From: Desulfobacteraceae bacterium
Lineage (GTDB): Bacteria; Desulfobacterota; Desulfobacteria; Desulfobacterales; Desulfobacteraceae
Reading direction: 5' to 3'
DNA: 64,000 nt
Assembly (NCBI GenBank): GCA_024225635.1
Contig: JAAEMK010000691.1
Location: 1-64,000 of the forward strand
Shown here: in pieces, positions 16,751 through 26,089 of the stretch
Layout of the letters: each line of letters opens with the position of its first letter
Numbering within the stretch: the first letter of the stretch is position 1
Program-made: the position numbers and the translations under genes
Notes under the pieces: generated by a model
The model's input: the letters and a program-made list of their open reading frames with translations, nothing else
Database searches by the model: none
Told to the model about the DNA's origin: nothing

Positions 16751-18714
16751 ATTTCATAATTGAAAACAGCGATTTCGGGTCGACAGAACAGCCTCATTGG
16801 TATCCGGGACGTGCCAATACCTTTATTGATATAGATCATCTGTTGATCCCTGGTAAAATGCAGACCTGAATACCACTCAGACTGCAACTTCATGTTTCTG
16901 AAAACCGGTTTCTTCCATGGCCAGCACACCTGACCGCCATGGGTATCACCTGTCAATATCAAATCAAAATTTTTCAATTCATAATCATCTATTATTTCAG
17001 GAGAGTGAGAAAGAAGGATATTGATTTTGCCAGGCATTTGCGGGAAGATGGCCGTCCTGAAAACCCGTTCGGTTCGCCACAAGTTTCGGAATGCGATATC
17101 ATCTTCGAAAGTTTCATTGACCAGCACCTGCATGGGCTCATCGAGACTGATCACCTTAAAATTATCAAATCTTTTTTGTCCTGCCGGACCGTTCACCCAT
17201 ACCCCAACGGTACCGCATTTTAAGCGATGACCGGAACGGTCAAAGGCACGGATATTCCAGTCATCCGGTTCAGGGGTCCCCCTCTCCCAGAATTTTGCTT
17301 TGAGAACTGTTTCAACCTGATTCGTGGTTCCCCTTAATTTGAACGAAATTAGCGTATCACATTCCATGGCTATTTTTGAAATCAATTTCCCCGAGAGCTG
17401 ACCTGTTCCGTGGGACGATATCGCAGGTTCAGGATTGTTGCCGGACCACCGGATTCGATAAAACCGATCTGACAAAGGAGTATATTGAGAATAGAATGTC
17501 AAGCCCATCCCGCCAGAATCGGAACTGAAAAAAAAATCTCCGGTGAATTCATAATTTTTGAATTGTCTGGACTCTTCAGAATGAAAATGTATGAAGCTGT
17601 TGAGGAACGTACTGCCAGCGGTCAACGTTGTACTATTTTCAACAGGTGTCAAGGAAAAATCAGCAAGCTCCGGCAATTTACCCGTAATGGTCAATCCAGG
17701 ATGATTTTTTAAAACAGCCGACCCATCTTCCAGTACGGTCACTCCTTTTGAACTTAAAAGACGGCTCAGCTGATGTCGGTTATTGCAGATTCCTTCACCC
17801 CATACCAGGAATTTCTCTCCAGGCAGACCTGAAATATATTCAACAAGTTTTTTCAAATTGTGAGACAACGTTATTTTCTGATCCTCGCCAAATGGATCAA
17901 AGGTGTCTCCGGTAAAGACTAGAACATCAGGTAAAATCTCTCTTTCAAGCATATATTTAACCCGTTTTTCTCGAAAGGAAATGCGGTTCAGGTGCAAATC
18001 CGACAAATGAACCATCCTCAGCTTGTGAGTCAGAGCTTCATTTTTCAATTCACATTCATTGACCTTTATCCAGTTTGGCTCGATCTGTACGGAATACCAA
18101 AAGATCAAACAGACCGCAGCGATGGAACTCGGAAGAAGGTATTGTCCGGATTTGAACGGTTCTCTTTTCAGACGTACCATTGAAAGAAGAAAAACAAAAA
18201 AAACGAATTCAATTGTTATTTCCCACAGGTTGTTTTCATTTATCAATGTTTGAAAAAAAAGGGCATTGGAATTCCCGGACCTCATCACTTCCCTGAAAAA
18301 AGGAAAACTGCAAACATAGTATTCGGCAGAAAAAGGCCATAGAAGTGGAACCCCATATGGGACGCTGCCATCAAACGAAAAGAAATCAAGTATAATATGA
18401 GAAACCGAAGCCACCAGAAGTGCAGGCATCAATATCCTGCCCGGCAGTTCACCTAAACAGGAATGACACATGAACCATCCCCCGAGGGATAGAACCGCCA
18501 TGCACGCCAGACTATGTGATGCGCCATGATGAAATCTGTTTGGCTGATTGATCAGCAGACCAGGCAAAAAATCCAGATCAGGGGCATTGGCAAGAAACAC
18601 CAGACAGCCAAACAGTAACCACCGCCTGATCCCAGACATTTCATTTCGATAAATAGCTGGCACTGAAAAATAAACGGCTGCGCCAACCGCTGAATGGGCA
18701 ACAGGTAAAGGCAT
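16747..18714 (-). CDS. YdjM-like membrane domain fused to a split metallophosphoesterase
   Basis: Three modules are readable. Residues 1-180 resemble the YdjM/LexA-binding membrane hydrolase family with HSAVG (H7), APDLDFLPG (D46, D48), FHHGASHS (H62, H63, H67) and SHIILDFFS. Residues 232-312 begin a calcineurin-like phosphoesterase: LSDLHL (237-242), FTGDTFD (267-273). The expected GNHD is replaced by GEGICNN (306-312). Residues about 355-545 look like a concanavalin/LamG-type beta sandwich (ends RFDNFKVISL). The phosphoesterase then resumes with LSHSPE (568-573) and GDTHGGQ (589-595). The substrate is unknown. It sits between the sulfotransferase and the GT-C gene. Loss of the GNHD histidine may alter or abolish activity. 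Confidence 0.7.
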   Translation of the reverse strand: MPLPVAHSAVGAAVYFSVPAIYRNEMSGIRRWLLFGCLVFLANAPDLDFLPGLLINQPNRFHHGASHSLACMAVLSLGGWFMCHSCLGELPGRILMPALLVASVSHIILDFFSFDGSVPYGVPLLWPFSAEYYVCSFPFFREVMRSGNSNALFFQTLINENNLWEITIEFVFFVFLLSMVRLKREPFKSGQYLLPSSIAAVCLIFWYSVQIEPNWIKVNECELKNEALTHKLRMVHLSDLHLNRISFREKRVKYMLEREILPDVLVFTGDTFDPFGEDQKITLSHNLKKLVEYISGLPGEKFLVWGEGICNNRHQLSRLLSSKGVTVLEDGSAVLKNHPGLTITGKLPELADFSLTPVENSTTLTAGSTFLNSFIHFHSEESRQFKNYEFTGDFFFSSDSGGMGLTFYSQYTPLSDRFYRIRWSGNNPEPAISSHGTGQLSGKLISKIAMECDTLISFKLRGTTNQVETVLKAKFWERGTPEPDDWNIRAFDRSGHRLKCGTVGVWVNGPAGQKRFDNFKVISLDEPMQVLVNETFEDDIAFRNLWRTERVFRTAIFPQMPGKINILLSHSPEIIDDYELKNFDLILTGDTHGGQVCWPWKKPVFRNMKLQSEWYSGLHFTRDQQMIYINKGIGTSRIPMRLFCRPEIAVFNYEI

Positions 18715-18726
18715 TATTCGTTATAA

Positions 18727-19752
18727 TCATTTAAAGGCATATTTCAGCACAAGTTTAAGCAAGGTCATTTCTTCAGGAGCGATTAAATCAGAATCTTCCG
18801 AAGTACGGTCACGCCTCTTTCCGAGAATATATTTGACATATTTATACATCTCACCAATAAAAACCACTGGAAACATAATACTTTTCTCAATGCTGTTCCG
18901 GGAATATCCGTAGCCGTATTTCCCGATGAGACGCCCCGCAATCACTTCAATTGCTGCCAACTGAAATAAGGAAAGCTCTCTTTTCCATTTCAGCATGGGA
19001 TCTGTACCGACCGGTTTCAAAGCACCCTTCTTCCAAGGCTCATTCTTGAGAAATTTTTCAGACTGTTTGTAAAAGTCAAACATACAAAAATCGAAGGGTT
19101 CTTCTATAAAACGACAGACATTTCTTAATTCGTATTCAGTATCAGAGATCAAATCTTCATAACGAAGTTCATAATAATTTTTATATTTTTTTGCAAAAGA
19201 AGAACTGGCGTACATCTCGCATTTCCATTTCAGTGCGCTCGCAATAACGGTTCCGGAAGTCCATGGAACTTTCTGATTTGATGCCGCAACGGCGCGGGGG
19301 TCACGTATGATGTGTACTATTTTACAATTCGGAAACGTACGCACCAGTTGATCGAGATACCTTATATTTTCAGGCGTTTTCTCTCCGTACCTTTTGGCCC
19401 CGGCCAATCTGCCGGTCTCTTCCATCAGTGCGTTGTATATTTTTTCATACGAGATACCGCCTTCCTTCTTCAATCTGGCTTTCACAACCGCAAGAATATT
19501 CTCAATACCGGGGAGATACTGGAATGAATAAACCTTTTCCAATTGATCGAAACAGGCTTCGACATCATTCTCTGATACAATTTCCGGAACATATTCTTTG
19601 ATTCGCATTACCTGATCAAAAAAATGCACCTCTCCCATTATGGATATATCAGGATGCGCATTCAGCATCAACTGAAGCAAGGTGGTTCCTGAACGGGCTG
19701 CTCCGATGATAAAAACAGGTGATACTTCCGAGAATGTATTATAATTTCGCAT
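18727..19752 (-). CDS. PAPS-dependent sulfotransferase
   Basis: A P-loop-like sulfotransferase expected to move sulfate from PAPS to a hydroxyl, here probably on the exopolysaccharide. The 5'-phosphosulfate loop FIIGAARSGTTLLQ lies at 14-27, GEKTPEN near 118-124 matches the conserved KTP block, and the 3'-phosphate site VHIIRDPRAVAAS is near 146-158. A C-terminal hydrophobic stretch is weak, so it is likely cytoplasmic or membrane-associated. The PAPS source may be the SAT/APS-kinase fusion at 49811. A gap of 55 bases separates it from the upstream flippase gene, one of the widest in the cluster. Confidence 0.88.
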   Translation of the reverse strand: MRNYNTFSEVSPVFIIGAARSGTTLLQLMLNAHPDISIMGEVHFFDQVMRIKEYVPEIVSENDVEACFDQLEKVYSFQYLPGIENILAVVKARLKKEGGISYEKIYNALMEETGRLAGAKRYGEKTPENIRYLDQLVRTFPNCKIVHIIRDPRAVAASNQKVPWTSGTVIASALKWKCEMYASSSFAKKYKNYYELRYEDLISDTEYELRNVCRFIEEPFDFCMFDFYKQSEKFLKNEPWKKGALKPVGTDPMLKWKRELSLFQLAAIEVIAGRLIGKYGYGYSRNSIEKSIMFPVVFIGEMYKYVKYILGKRRDRTSEDSDLIAPEEMTLLKLVLKYAFK

Positions 19753-19807
19753 AATTTAAAATTACAGCAGCGGCAGATTCCTGAGCGACTCGATGGATCT
19801 CACCATT

Positions 19808-21346
19808 TTACCCGATTAAATCTGTTTTCTCTCGAAGGAGGACTTGAACAAGCTTCTTATCCGTAGCGTCAGAGAGCACCCCATACTTGATCAAAGACAA
19901 AACCAAAACAGAACAAAGACTAAAGAACAAGAGTACAGTAATAATACCGGATGAACAATTAATCGTTTTTATTAAAATGGCCATTAAAAGATGAAGAGCT
20001 ATAAGGCACAACAGATTAAAAAGATAACGTTGATTAAAAGGAAAAATATGAATCTTGATCTTCATCACAATCAGGCAAATCACATTATAAATCCAGAGAC
20101 TGAGCAATGACGCCACCGCAGCGCCCTCTATTCCCCAATGGGGAATCAACAAATAATTTCCGGATAAATTCATCACAAATGCAGACAAATGTGCTGCCAG
20201 CAATATTTTTGTCTGCCCTAAAGCTACAAGATTAATACCTGTCAGTCCGACAATTACATTAAAGAAATAACCCAGGGATAAAATTCTCAGAACCGGCACG
20301 GCAGAAGCATAGCTTGCACCATAAACCAGGGTTATGATCTCATGGGGGAAAAAAAACATGGTTGAAAAAATGGGAAAACTTGCAAGCATGCACCATCGGG
20401 CAACCCTAGTGTTCAAATCATTCCATTTTGCCCTGTTTTTATTTGCCGCATATCGCGATACGGCAGGAAGAAACATGAAACCAAAACACATCAAAATGAT
20501 CGACATAATTGCAGCAATGTCCGAAGCAGCTCTAAACACGCCCACATCGTAGCTTGTCGCAAGCACTCCGACAATCAGAATATCAATCAGGCCGGTTGAC
20601 TTTCCCAGGGGTTCGGTGAAAACCAACGGCCATGAAAATTTCAAAATTTCCCCAAAATTGTATTGGGCCGAGATTCGCGGGAGACCATAATACGGGCTGT
20701 ATTTTTTCAACACATAAGCGGACACTGCCGTAGACAAGGTATAAACGATCACATATCCGGTGGTTATGCCTTTCTCTCCAAATCCTGAAGCCCATGCACA
20801 AGTGACGACAATAAGAAATCCGGCCGGCATCAGGACATCCTCAATCAGTACCTTGTTCAGCGGGCGCTCAAATCCGGCAAAAACTGCCATTAATATCTTT
20901 TGCAAATTCCAGAAAGGTACTGCAAAAACCAATATCCGAAGGATTATTTTTCCCCTGTCGTCCCCTATGGCATACCGGGCCAGCCAGTCGGCCCCGCCAA
21001 ATAGCAACAAGGCTCCAATGACACCTCCCGCGCAACCGATGCCAATGGCAGAGTATAAAAGCCCCTTAACTGCTGCATAATTTTCTTGTTGACGGTACAT
21101 GGGCAAAAATCTTCTGATTGCCGTATTCAATCCCAACCCGGTAAACATGCATATCAAATTAAGTAAAAAAAGGCTCCATGAAATCAAGCCATAGCTTTCA
21201 GGCTGAAGGATCCGGGCCGCAATCACTTCCGTTCCGAAGACCAGCAACAGTTTAATTGCCATCCCCAGGGTGATCACACCGCTTCCCTTGAAAAAAGAGA
21301 ACAGATCATTCAAATTGTCATTATGACTGCTGTTTGAATTGCCCAC
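19808..21346 (-). CDS. Wzx-type lipopolysaccharide/EPS flippase
   Basis: A 512-residue MOP/MATE-superfamily exporter (polysaccharide synthesis family) with about 12-14 hydrophobic helices and short loops. It would flip the undecaprenyl-linked repeat unit across the inner membrane. The family is recognised from overall layout and segments such as GLNTAIRRFLPMYRQQ near 75 and the C-terminal helix bundle. It lies between a CE4 deacetylase and the sulfotransferase. Its presence alongside the Wza-like and Wzz-like genes points to Wzx/Wzy-dependent synthesis, although no clear Wzy was found. Confidence 0.87.
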   Translation of the reverse strand: MGNSNSSHNDNLNDLFSFFKGSGVITLGMAIKLLLVFGTEVIAARILQPESYGLISWSLFLLNLICMFTGLGLNTAIRRFLPMYRQQENYAAVKGLLYSAIGIGCAGGVIGALLLFGGADWLARYAIGDDRGKIILRILVFAVPFWNLQKILMAVFAGFERPLNKVLIEDVLMPAGFLIVVTCAWASGFGEKGITTGYVIVYTLSTAVSAYVLKKYSPYYGLPRISAQYNFGEILKFSWPLVFTEPLGKSTGLIDILIVGVLATSYDVGVFRAASDIAAIMSIILMCFGFMFLPAVSRYAANKNRAKWNDLNTRVARWCMLASFPIFSTMFFFPHEIITLVYGASYASAVPVLRILSLGYFFNVIVGLTGINLVALGQTKILLAAHLSAFVMNLSGNYLLIPHWGIEGAAVASLLSLWIYNVICLIVMKIKIHIFPFNQRYLFNLLCLIALHLLMAILIKTINCSSGIITVLLFFSLCSVLVLSLIKYGVLSDATDKKLVQVLLREKTDLIG

Positions 21347-21374
21347 TTCAGACCAGTATTTAAAAATTATGAAA

Positions 21375-22565
21375 TTAATAAACCGAAATTCTGCGAAGCC
21401 TTCGGTAAACTTTAATCCAATATACCGAAGAAGGCTTTTTTCTTCCGATTCCCGGCAGAGTATGAAGAAAATCGTGTTTCAGGCGTACAATACGCAAGGT
21501 GCCGTCTCCAGGAGAATTTATCCTTTTTCCCGCCCTGACCCCAAGGAAACAACTTTTGATACCAAGACTTATGGCTGCCTGCTCCGCGACGCTGCTGCCC
21601 ATGGAATACGGTATGCAGAGATGATTGCCGGCGTCCGGACCTAATTTGTGCTGGATGATGTCGCGTGCAATGGAAAGATCCTGGCGAACGTCTTTAAAAA
21701 TCGCCTCGGCATCCTGGGACTCGATTCCGTTCAGCAGCCCCGATCTTTTCAAATCATGGAAGAGCGCTTTTTTCCATGCGTTGTTATCGTCCTTGCATGG
21801 CCTGCCGGCATAGCGGGCAGTACAAAACGCCTTGACGGCTTCTGGTATTTTCAACCCGGGCAGCCCCTGCATCAGCGGAGCCGACATCATCAAGGGAAGC
21901 CCGTAATATTTTTCGGGGATTATGCTTTTTCCGATATCGTCCGGTGTTAACCAGGCGGTTACCGGCGTGCAGTAGGGAACAAAAGATGTTTTATCATCAA
22001 TAAAATCCACGATTCGATCATTGATAAAAATTTCCTTGTGAAAAAGGGTGTGGGATTCGATATTTACCACCCCGGAATTCAACACGGCCCTAAGCTCCGG
22101 CCAGGTGCACAGAATAGTGTCACCGGGATCGAGCCCGTCAATTTCATGGAGTTTGGCGTCCCCATTCCATACATCCTTCAGGCTTTTCCTGCAGGCTCCG
22201 GCATCCAATACCCATCCGGGATTGACGAACAAGGTCGCCTTCATCCCATACTTTTCAAGCAACGGGAATCCATAGCGCCAGAAACTCGATCTTCCGTCAT
22301 CAACGGTTAACAGGACCGATTTTTCAGGAAGGGCACCCTTGCGGTTCAAAATGGAAATGAACCCGTCCATGGAAAGCGTTCGATAACCATTTTCCTTCAG
22401 GAAGATAAGATCGGCTTCAAATTGACCAGGATCTATCGTATGGTACACAAAGACGGGAATCCCGTTTTTCAGGTCTTTTGACCTGCCGCTGAAAACGAAA
22501 TCCGGATATCCGTACAGTACCGAACGGACTTCTCCGAGAATCTGGCTCCCGAGGGAAAATTTCAT
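21375..22565 (-). CDS. Polysaccharide deacetylase-like protein (CE4)
   Basis: NodB-fold motifs are present but divergent. TVDDGRSS carries the catalytic aspartates (D89-D90 when counted from the chosen start), and ESHTLFH supplies the H-x3-H zinc site. After about residue 190 the sequence is longer than a minimal CE4 domain and contains an insertion with cysteines of unknown role. I chose the ATG at 22565 because it overlaps the upstream GT2 stop as ATGA. The frame extends nine codons further to 22592. Confidence 0.8.
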   Translation of the reverse strand: MKFSLGSQILGEVRSVLYGYPDFVFSGRSKDLKNGIPVFVYHTIDPGQFEADLIFLKENGYRTLSMDGFISILNRKGALPEKSVLLTVDDGRSSFWRYGFPLLEKYGMKATLFVNPGWVLDAGACRKSLKDVWNGDAKLHEIDGLDPGDTILCTWPELRAVLNSGVVNIESHTLFHKEIFINDRIVDFIDDKTSFVPYCTPVTAWLTPDDIGKSIIPEKYYGLPLMMSAPLMQGLPGLKIPEAVKAFCTARYAGRPCKDDNNAWKKALFHDLKRSGLLNGIESQDAEAIFKDVRQDLSIARDIIQHKLGPDAGNHLCIPYSMGSSVAEQAAISLGIKSCFLGVRAGKRINSPGDGTLRIVRLKHDFLHTLPGIGRKKPSSVYWIKVYRRLRRISVY

Positions 22566-23602
22566 GGCAAAAGTTTCCCGACCAATTTCCAATAGATGCC
22601 AAACAAGGCGGAGATCATTTTTAATCCGAGACCCAGTATCCTGCTGTTGTCCGTCAAAAACGGAGAAACATATATCATGCCGGAACAGAGCAGATCCTTA
22701 TCCGCCACCTTCTTCACACGTTGAATGCGCCTTCTCTTTTCCAGAAAAAACGGAATATTTACCATTGCCATGAGAGTACTCTTCAGGTATAGCCTCGGCA
22801 TTTTTTTCAGAACCATGAACAGTACCTGAATCATCTCATAAAGCATCAATGCCGGCAGGATATAAAAGATGGTCATGCTCGAGTAATGGGTCAGGATGTA
22901 TTGCCACCGGTTGTAAATCTGCCCCTCTGCCCTTGCAGGCCGGGTCTGGTTCAGTTTTGCTTCATGATACGCAACCGCCGAAGGGACATAACAGCTTTTC
23001 AATCCCGCAAGCATCAAGCGCTGGTAGAATTCGCCATCTTCCCCCCAGCCATGGAGATAATCTTCATCAAATCCACCCAGGGCCAAGGCTTTTTCCCTAT
23101 CCAGAAGTACAATCCCCCCGCCGGTACTTGTTTCCGGTTTTCCCCCCACCTTTTCCAGAAGCTGATCCCTCCGGTCTCCAACCGACGTGGCAAGGTAATG
23201 AACCCGGGACCCTGCCAAATAGATTCTTTCCGGTTCATTCCAATACATCAGCCGCGGAATGGCGGCGGCAACCCCATGGCCTTGCCCCATCCCTCCCACA
23301 AGTTCCTTCAGGCATCCGGGCTCATACAGGATATCATTATCGGTCAAAAGGACTTTGGATGTCCTGGCCATAGCCATGGCCCTGTTACGCAGGATGTTGG
23401 GTTTCCCCGTATTTACCGAACCTTCGTATACTCGAACCCCGGGGTACGCCTTTTTGATCATTTCGACACTGTCATCGGTTGAACAGTCGTCTAAGACACT
23501 GATATTCACCCGTACACTTTCCGAATCATACAAAGAACGGATGGTTTCCAGGACCGTTTTCTTTCCGTTATAATTAATTATGAATGCGTCTATTTTTTCC
23601 AT
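22562..23602 (-). CDS. GT2 glycosyltransferase (rhamnosyltransferase-like)
   Basis: GT-A fold with IDAFIINYNGKKTV (4-17), VLDDCSTDDS (33-42), LLTDNDILYEP as the DXD block and LHGWGEDGEFYQR as the catalytic ED block. The C-terminus has amphipathic or hydrophobic stretches that suggest membrane association. The start is ATG at 23602, four bases after the carbamoyltransferase stop. The frame is open 36 codons further upstream but that part would lie wholly inside the neighbour. The arrangement resembles GT2 proteins of other exosortase-linked EPS loci. Confidence 0.85.
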   Translation of the reverse strand: MEKIDAFIINYNGKKTVLETIRSLYDSESVRVNISVLDDCSTDDSVEMIKKAYPGVRVYEGSVNTGKPNILRNRAMAMARTSKVLLTDNDILYEPGCLKELVGGMGQGHGVAAAIPRLMYWNEPERIYLAGSRVHYLATSVGDRRDQLLEKVGGKPETSTGGGIVLLDREKALALGGFDEDYLHGWGEDGEFYQRLMLAGLKSCYVPSAVAYHEAKLNQTRPARAEGQIYNRWQYILTHYSSMTIFYILPALMLYEMIQVLFMVLKKMPRLYLKSTLMAMVNIPFFLEKRRRIQRVKKVADKDLLCSGMIYVSPFLTDNSRILGLGLKMISALFGIYWKLVGKLLP

Positions 23603-23606
23603 GGGA

Positions 23607-25325
23607 CTATTCAGCCAGGACCAGATAGGGGCCAATGGCAAGGGCGTCGAGATTTCCGTTTTTGAAACTCCGGACAGCGTCTTCGGGGGTATATACAATG
23701 GGCTCCTCATGCATATTGAAACTTGTGTTGATCAAGGTGGAAAGCCCCGTAATCGCCTGGTATTCTTTCAAGACCTCGTAGTAGCCTGGATTATCCTCCC
23801 TTCGGATCAGCTGAGGCCTTGCCGTGTTATCCACGTGACACACGGCCGGACAACTCTTTATCATGGCATCCGTGCAGTTGAATGTGATCGTCATGAAGCG
23901 CGCCGTATCTTCGGCGCCCTGAATACCCTTATAGCATTTTTCCCTCTCTTCCCAGAGGGTGACAGGGGCAAAGGGCATGAATTCGGTTCTCACGAGTCTT
24001 TTGTTCAGCCAGTCATTCACCGTCGGGTCGGTTGCCTGGTAGAGTATGGTCCGGTTGCCCAAGGCCCTTGGCCCATACTCCATGGCCCCATCAAATCGTG
24101 CAACCACTTTTCCGTCGGCCAGGAGCCTTGCGGTTTCGGCCTGAATCGAACCATTCAGTTTTACCGGTTTCAGGCCATTGCGCAACAGGGCGTTCTCGAT
24201 TTCTGTATCACTGAAATTTCCGCCGAGATAGACATCCCGGATTATCTCCCGGAACCCGGGGCCGGCCAGCCGGTTCTCTTCAAACAAGGCGGCACCGACG
24301 GCAAGGCCCTCATCGCCCATACCGGGATGAACAAAAATATTACGTACAGAATCCAGCTCGTGAATTCTCTGGTTCAGCTTGACATTGGCAAAGACACCGC
24401 CGGCCAGGGCCAGATCCGAACACCCGGTCCGTTGTACCCAGTGGTTACAGAACTCGGACACCTCCTCCTCAAGGACCGTCTGAATGCTTGCGCTCAGATT
24501 GGCTTTGGAAAAACCGGAAGGAAGAGAATTTTCAAGTTTAACTATGGCGGTATGGTCAAAACACTTTCCGGAATTGTGGATAATACCGTCGTGGCTACGG
24601 ATCATTTTTCTCAACATATCGGCATATTCCGGTTCCCCGACGGCGGCAAGCCCCGTGATTTTGCCTTCATGTTTATGGGCCTGGAACCCGCATATATGGG
24701 TTACATAGGAATAATAGTTGCCGATGGAATCATAACTGTCGAGCATGCTGAGGGGCTCAAATACACCGGCTTTCACCCTGTAAACCCGGGAACATTTCCC
24801 GTCCCCCGCACCGTCCTGGGTAATCACGGTGGCATCCTCAAAACCGCTTGTAAAATAAGCGGATGCCGCATGGCAAAGATGATGATCCAGAAAGACAACG
24901 GGCTTAAGGATGCCGAACTCATTCTTGAGAAGGGATCTCATCTTCTTGCGCCTGTCCCGGGTCAGCAGCCGTTTCAATCCGTAATAGGTCTTTTTTGCAA
25001 AGTTAAAATTCCCGACCACCGTTGAGAATGCAGCCCCGAGGGAGAGATATAAATCCCTCAGCCCCCCCTTCTCTTCCCTGAAATAATCCCGGTATGGAAC
25101 CGCCTCGGGCCTCCAGAAAAGATTCTGGGTCGCAACGGCAACCACATGGATATCATCCGGCCGAACGCCGGCAAGACGAATCACCTCGGCAATGCTCAAC
25201 CGGGGGAACCCCATGCTCATTTTTTGCCTGTCAAGACGTTCCTCGTTTACAGCTGCGACCACTTTCCCGTCAATCACGACCGATGCGCCACACGTAAAAC
25301 TGTCTGAAATGCCTAGTACAATCAT
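23607..25325 (-). CDS. O-carbamoyltransferase (NodU/CmcH family)
   Basis: The family carbamoylates hydroxyls of sugars or antibiotics using carbamoyl phosphate and ATP. The N-terminal Kae1-like domain includes FLDHHLCHAASAYFTSG (150-170) and ITQDGAGDGK. ALAGGVFANVKLNQ lies near 315. The C-terminal YrdC-like part contains GAMEYGPRALGNRTIL (about 417-432), the most diagnostic motif, and HVDNTARPQ. The length of 572 is normal. It sits 11 bases after the acetyltransferase gene and four before a GT2, so an O-carbamoyl group on the polymer is likely. Confidence 0.88.
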   Translation of the reverse strand: MIVLGISDSFTCGASVVIDGKVVAAVNEERLDRQKMSMGFPRLSIAEVIRLAGVRPDDIHVVAVATQNLFWRPEAVPYRDYFREEKGGLRDLYLSLGAAFSTVVGNFNFAKKTYYGLKRLLTRDRRKKMRSLLKNEFGILKPVVFLDHHLCHAASAYFTSGFEDATVITQDGAGDGKCSRVYRVKAGVFEPLSMLDSYDSIGNYYSYVTHICGFQAHKHEGKITGLAAVGEPEYADMLRKMIRSHDGIIHNSGKCFDHTAIVKLENSLPSGFSKANLSASIQTVLEEEVSEFCNHWVQRTGCSDLALAGGVFANVKLNQRIHELDSVRNIFVHPGMGDEGLAVGAALFEENRLAGPGFREIIRDVYLGGNFSDTEIENALLRNGLKPVKLNGSIQAETARLLADGKVVARFDGAMEYGPRALGNRTILYQATDPTVNDWLNKRLVRTEFMPFAPVTLWEEREKCYKGIQGAEDTARFMTITFNCTDAMIKSCPAVCHVDNTARPQLIRREDNPGYYEVLKEYQAITGLSTLINTSFNMHEEPIVYTPEDAVRSFKNGNLDALAIGPYLVLAE

Positions 25326-25336
25326 TTGAACCTTTT

Positions 25337-26074
25337 CTATTTTCGGTATTTGATAACCTTTGCCGGGGTCCCCGCCGCAATGGCATAATCCGGGATATCC
25401 ATTGTCACAACTCCCCCCGCGCCGATAATGCAGCCTTTTCCGATTTTAACCCCGTCAAGAACGATCACTCCCGCGCCAAGCCAGACATCATCTTCAATGC
25501 GAACAGGCCCCCTGGACCAGATTCCCTGTTCGAGCATTGATATTTCCCTTGAGTCACACACGTACCTTGCCCCCCCGATATAACAATTGGCCCCTACCAT
25601 GACAGACCGACCGATGGTTATGCCTTGAATGGAAGAGATTACCGTGTTGCAGCCGATATGTGTCCTGTCGCCAACCGCAACGGGTCCGGCTTTTACCTGA
25701 ATCACACAATTCCTTGAAATTGCGACATCATTTCCAAGGCTGATGCCGATTCCACCGCTGCCCACGGCATCGATCAGGGCACAATCATCAATGGCAACCC
25801 GGTCCCCCATGCAAAGGTTCCCCGGGCCCCTGAAAGAGACGCCCTTGCTGATAATTATTCCCCGGCCAGATTTTTTAAAAAGGGTCCGGTAGCCCCATTT
25901 CCTCAGGCCATAGCCCAAGGCGCCGGGCAAACCGCTGAAAAGCAGGGTAACAAGTTCAAACTTTATTAAGTCAGGAAGACCATGCTCTCCTGCAACTTTC
26001 TTCTGGTACCTTTTCAGGAGAGACACCCCTTCATGATGCAACTGATTTCCAAGTGATGCTTTAGAAATCTTCAA
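25337..26074 (-). CDS. Left-handed beta-helix O-acyltransferase
   Basis: Hexapeptide repeats run from about residue 70 to 235, ending with the family signature WLGAGVIVLDGVKIGKGCIIGAGG and AIAAGTPAKVIK. This matches CysE/LacA/WcaF-type trimeric acetyltransferases, which acetylate sugars using acetyl-CoA in the cytoplasm. The N-terminal 60 residues are an extension of unknown role. It is placed between the FAD oxidoreductase and the carbamoyltransferase in the decoration block. Confidence 0.85.
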   Translation of the reverse strand: MKISKASLGNQLHHEGVSLLKRYQKKVAGEHGLPDLIKFELVTLLFSGLPGALGYGLRKWGYRTLFKKSGRGIIISKGVSFRGPGNLCMGDRVAIDDCALIDAVGSGGIGISLGNDVAISRNCVIQVKAGPVAVGDRTHIGCNTVISSIQGITIGRSVMVGANCYIGGARYVCDSREISMLEQGIWSRGPVRIEDDVWLGAGVIVLDGVKIGKGCIIGAGGVVTMDIPDYAIAAGTPAKVIKYRK

Positions 26075-26089
26075 AATAACTTCCTTTTT

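Noticed and set aside
23580-25025. 481-codon plus-strand frame
   Set aside because: It is the antisense shadow of the carbamoyltransferase gene, whose motifs are unmistakable.
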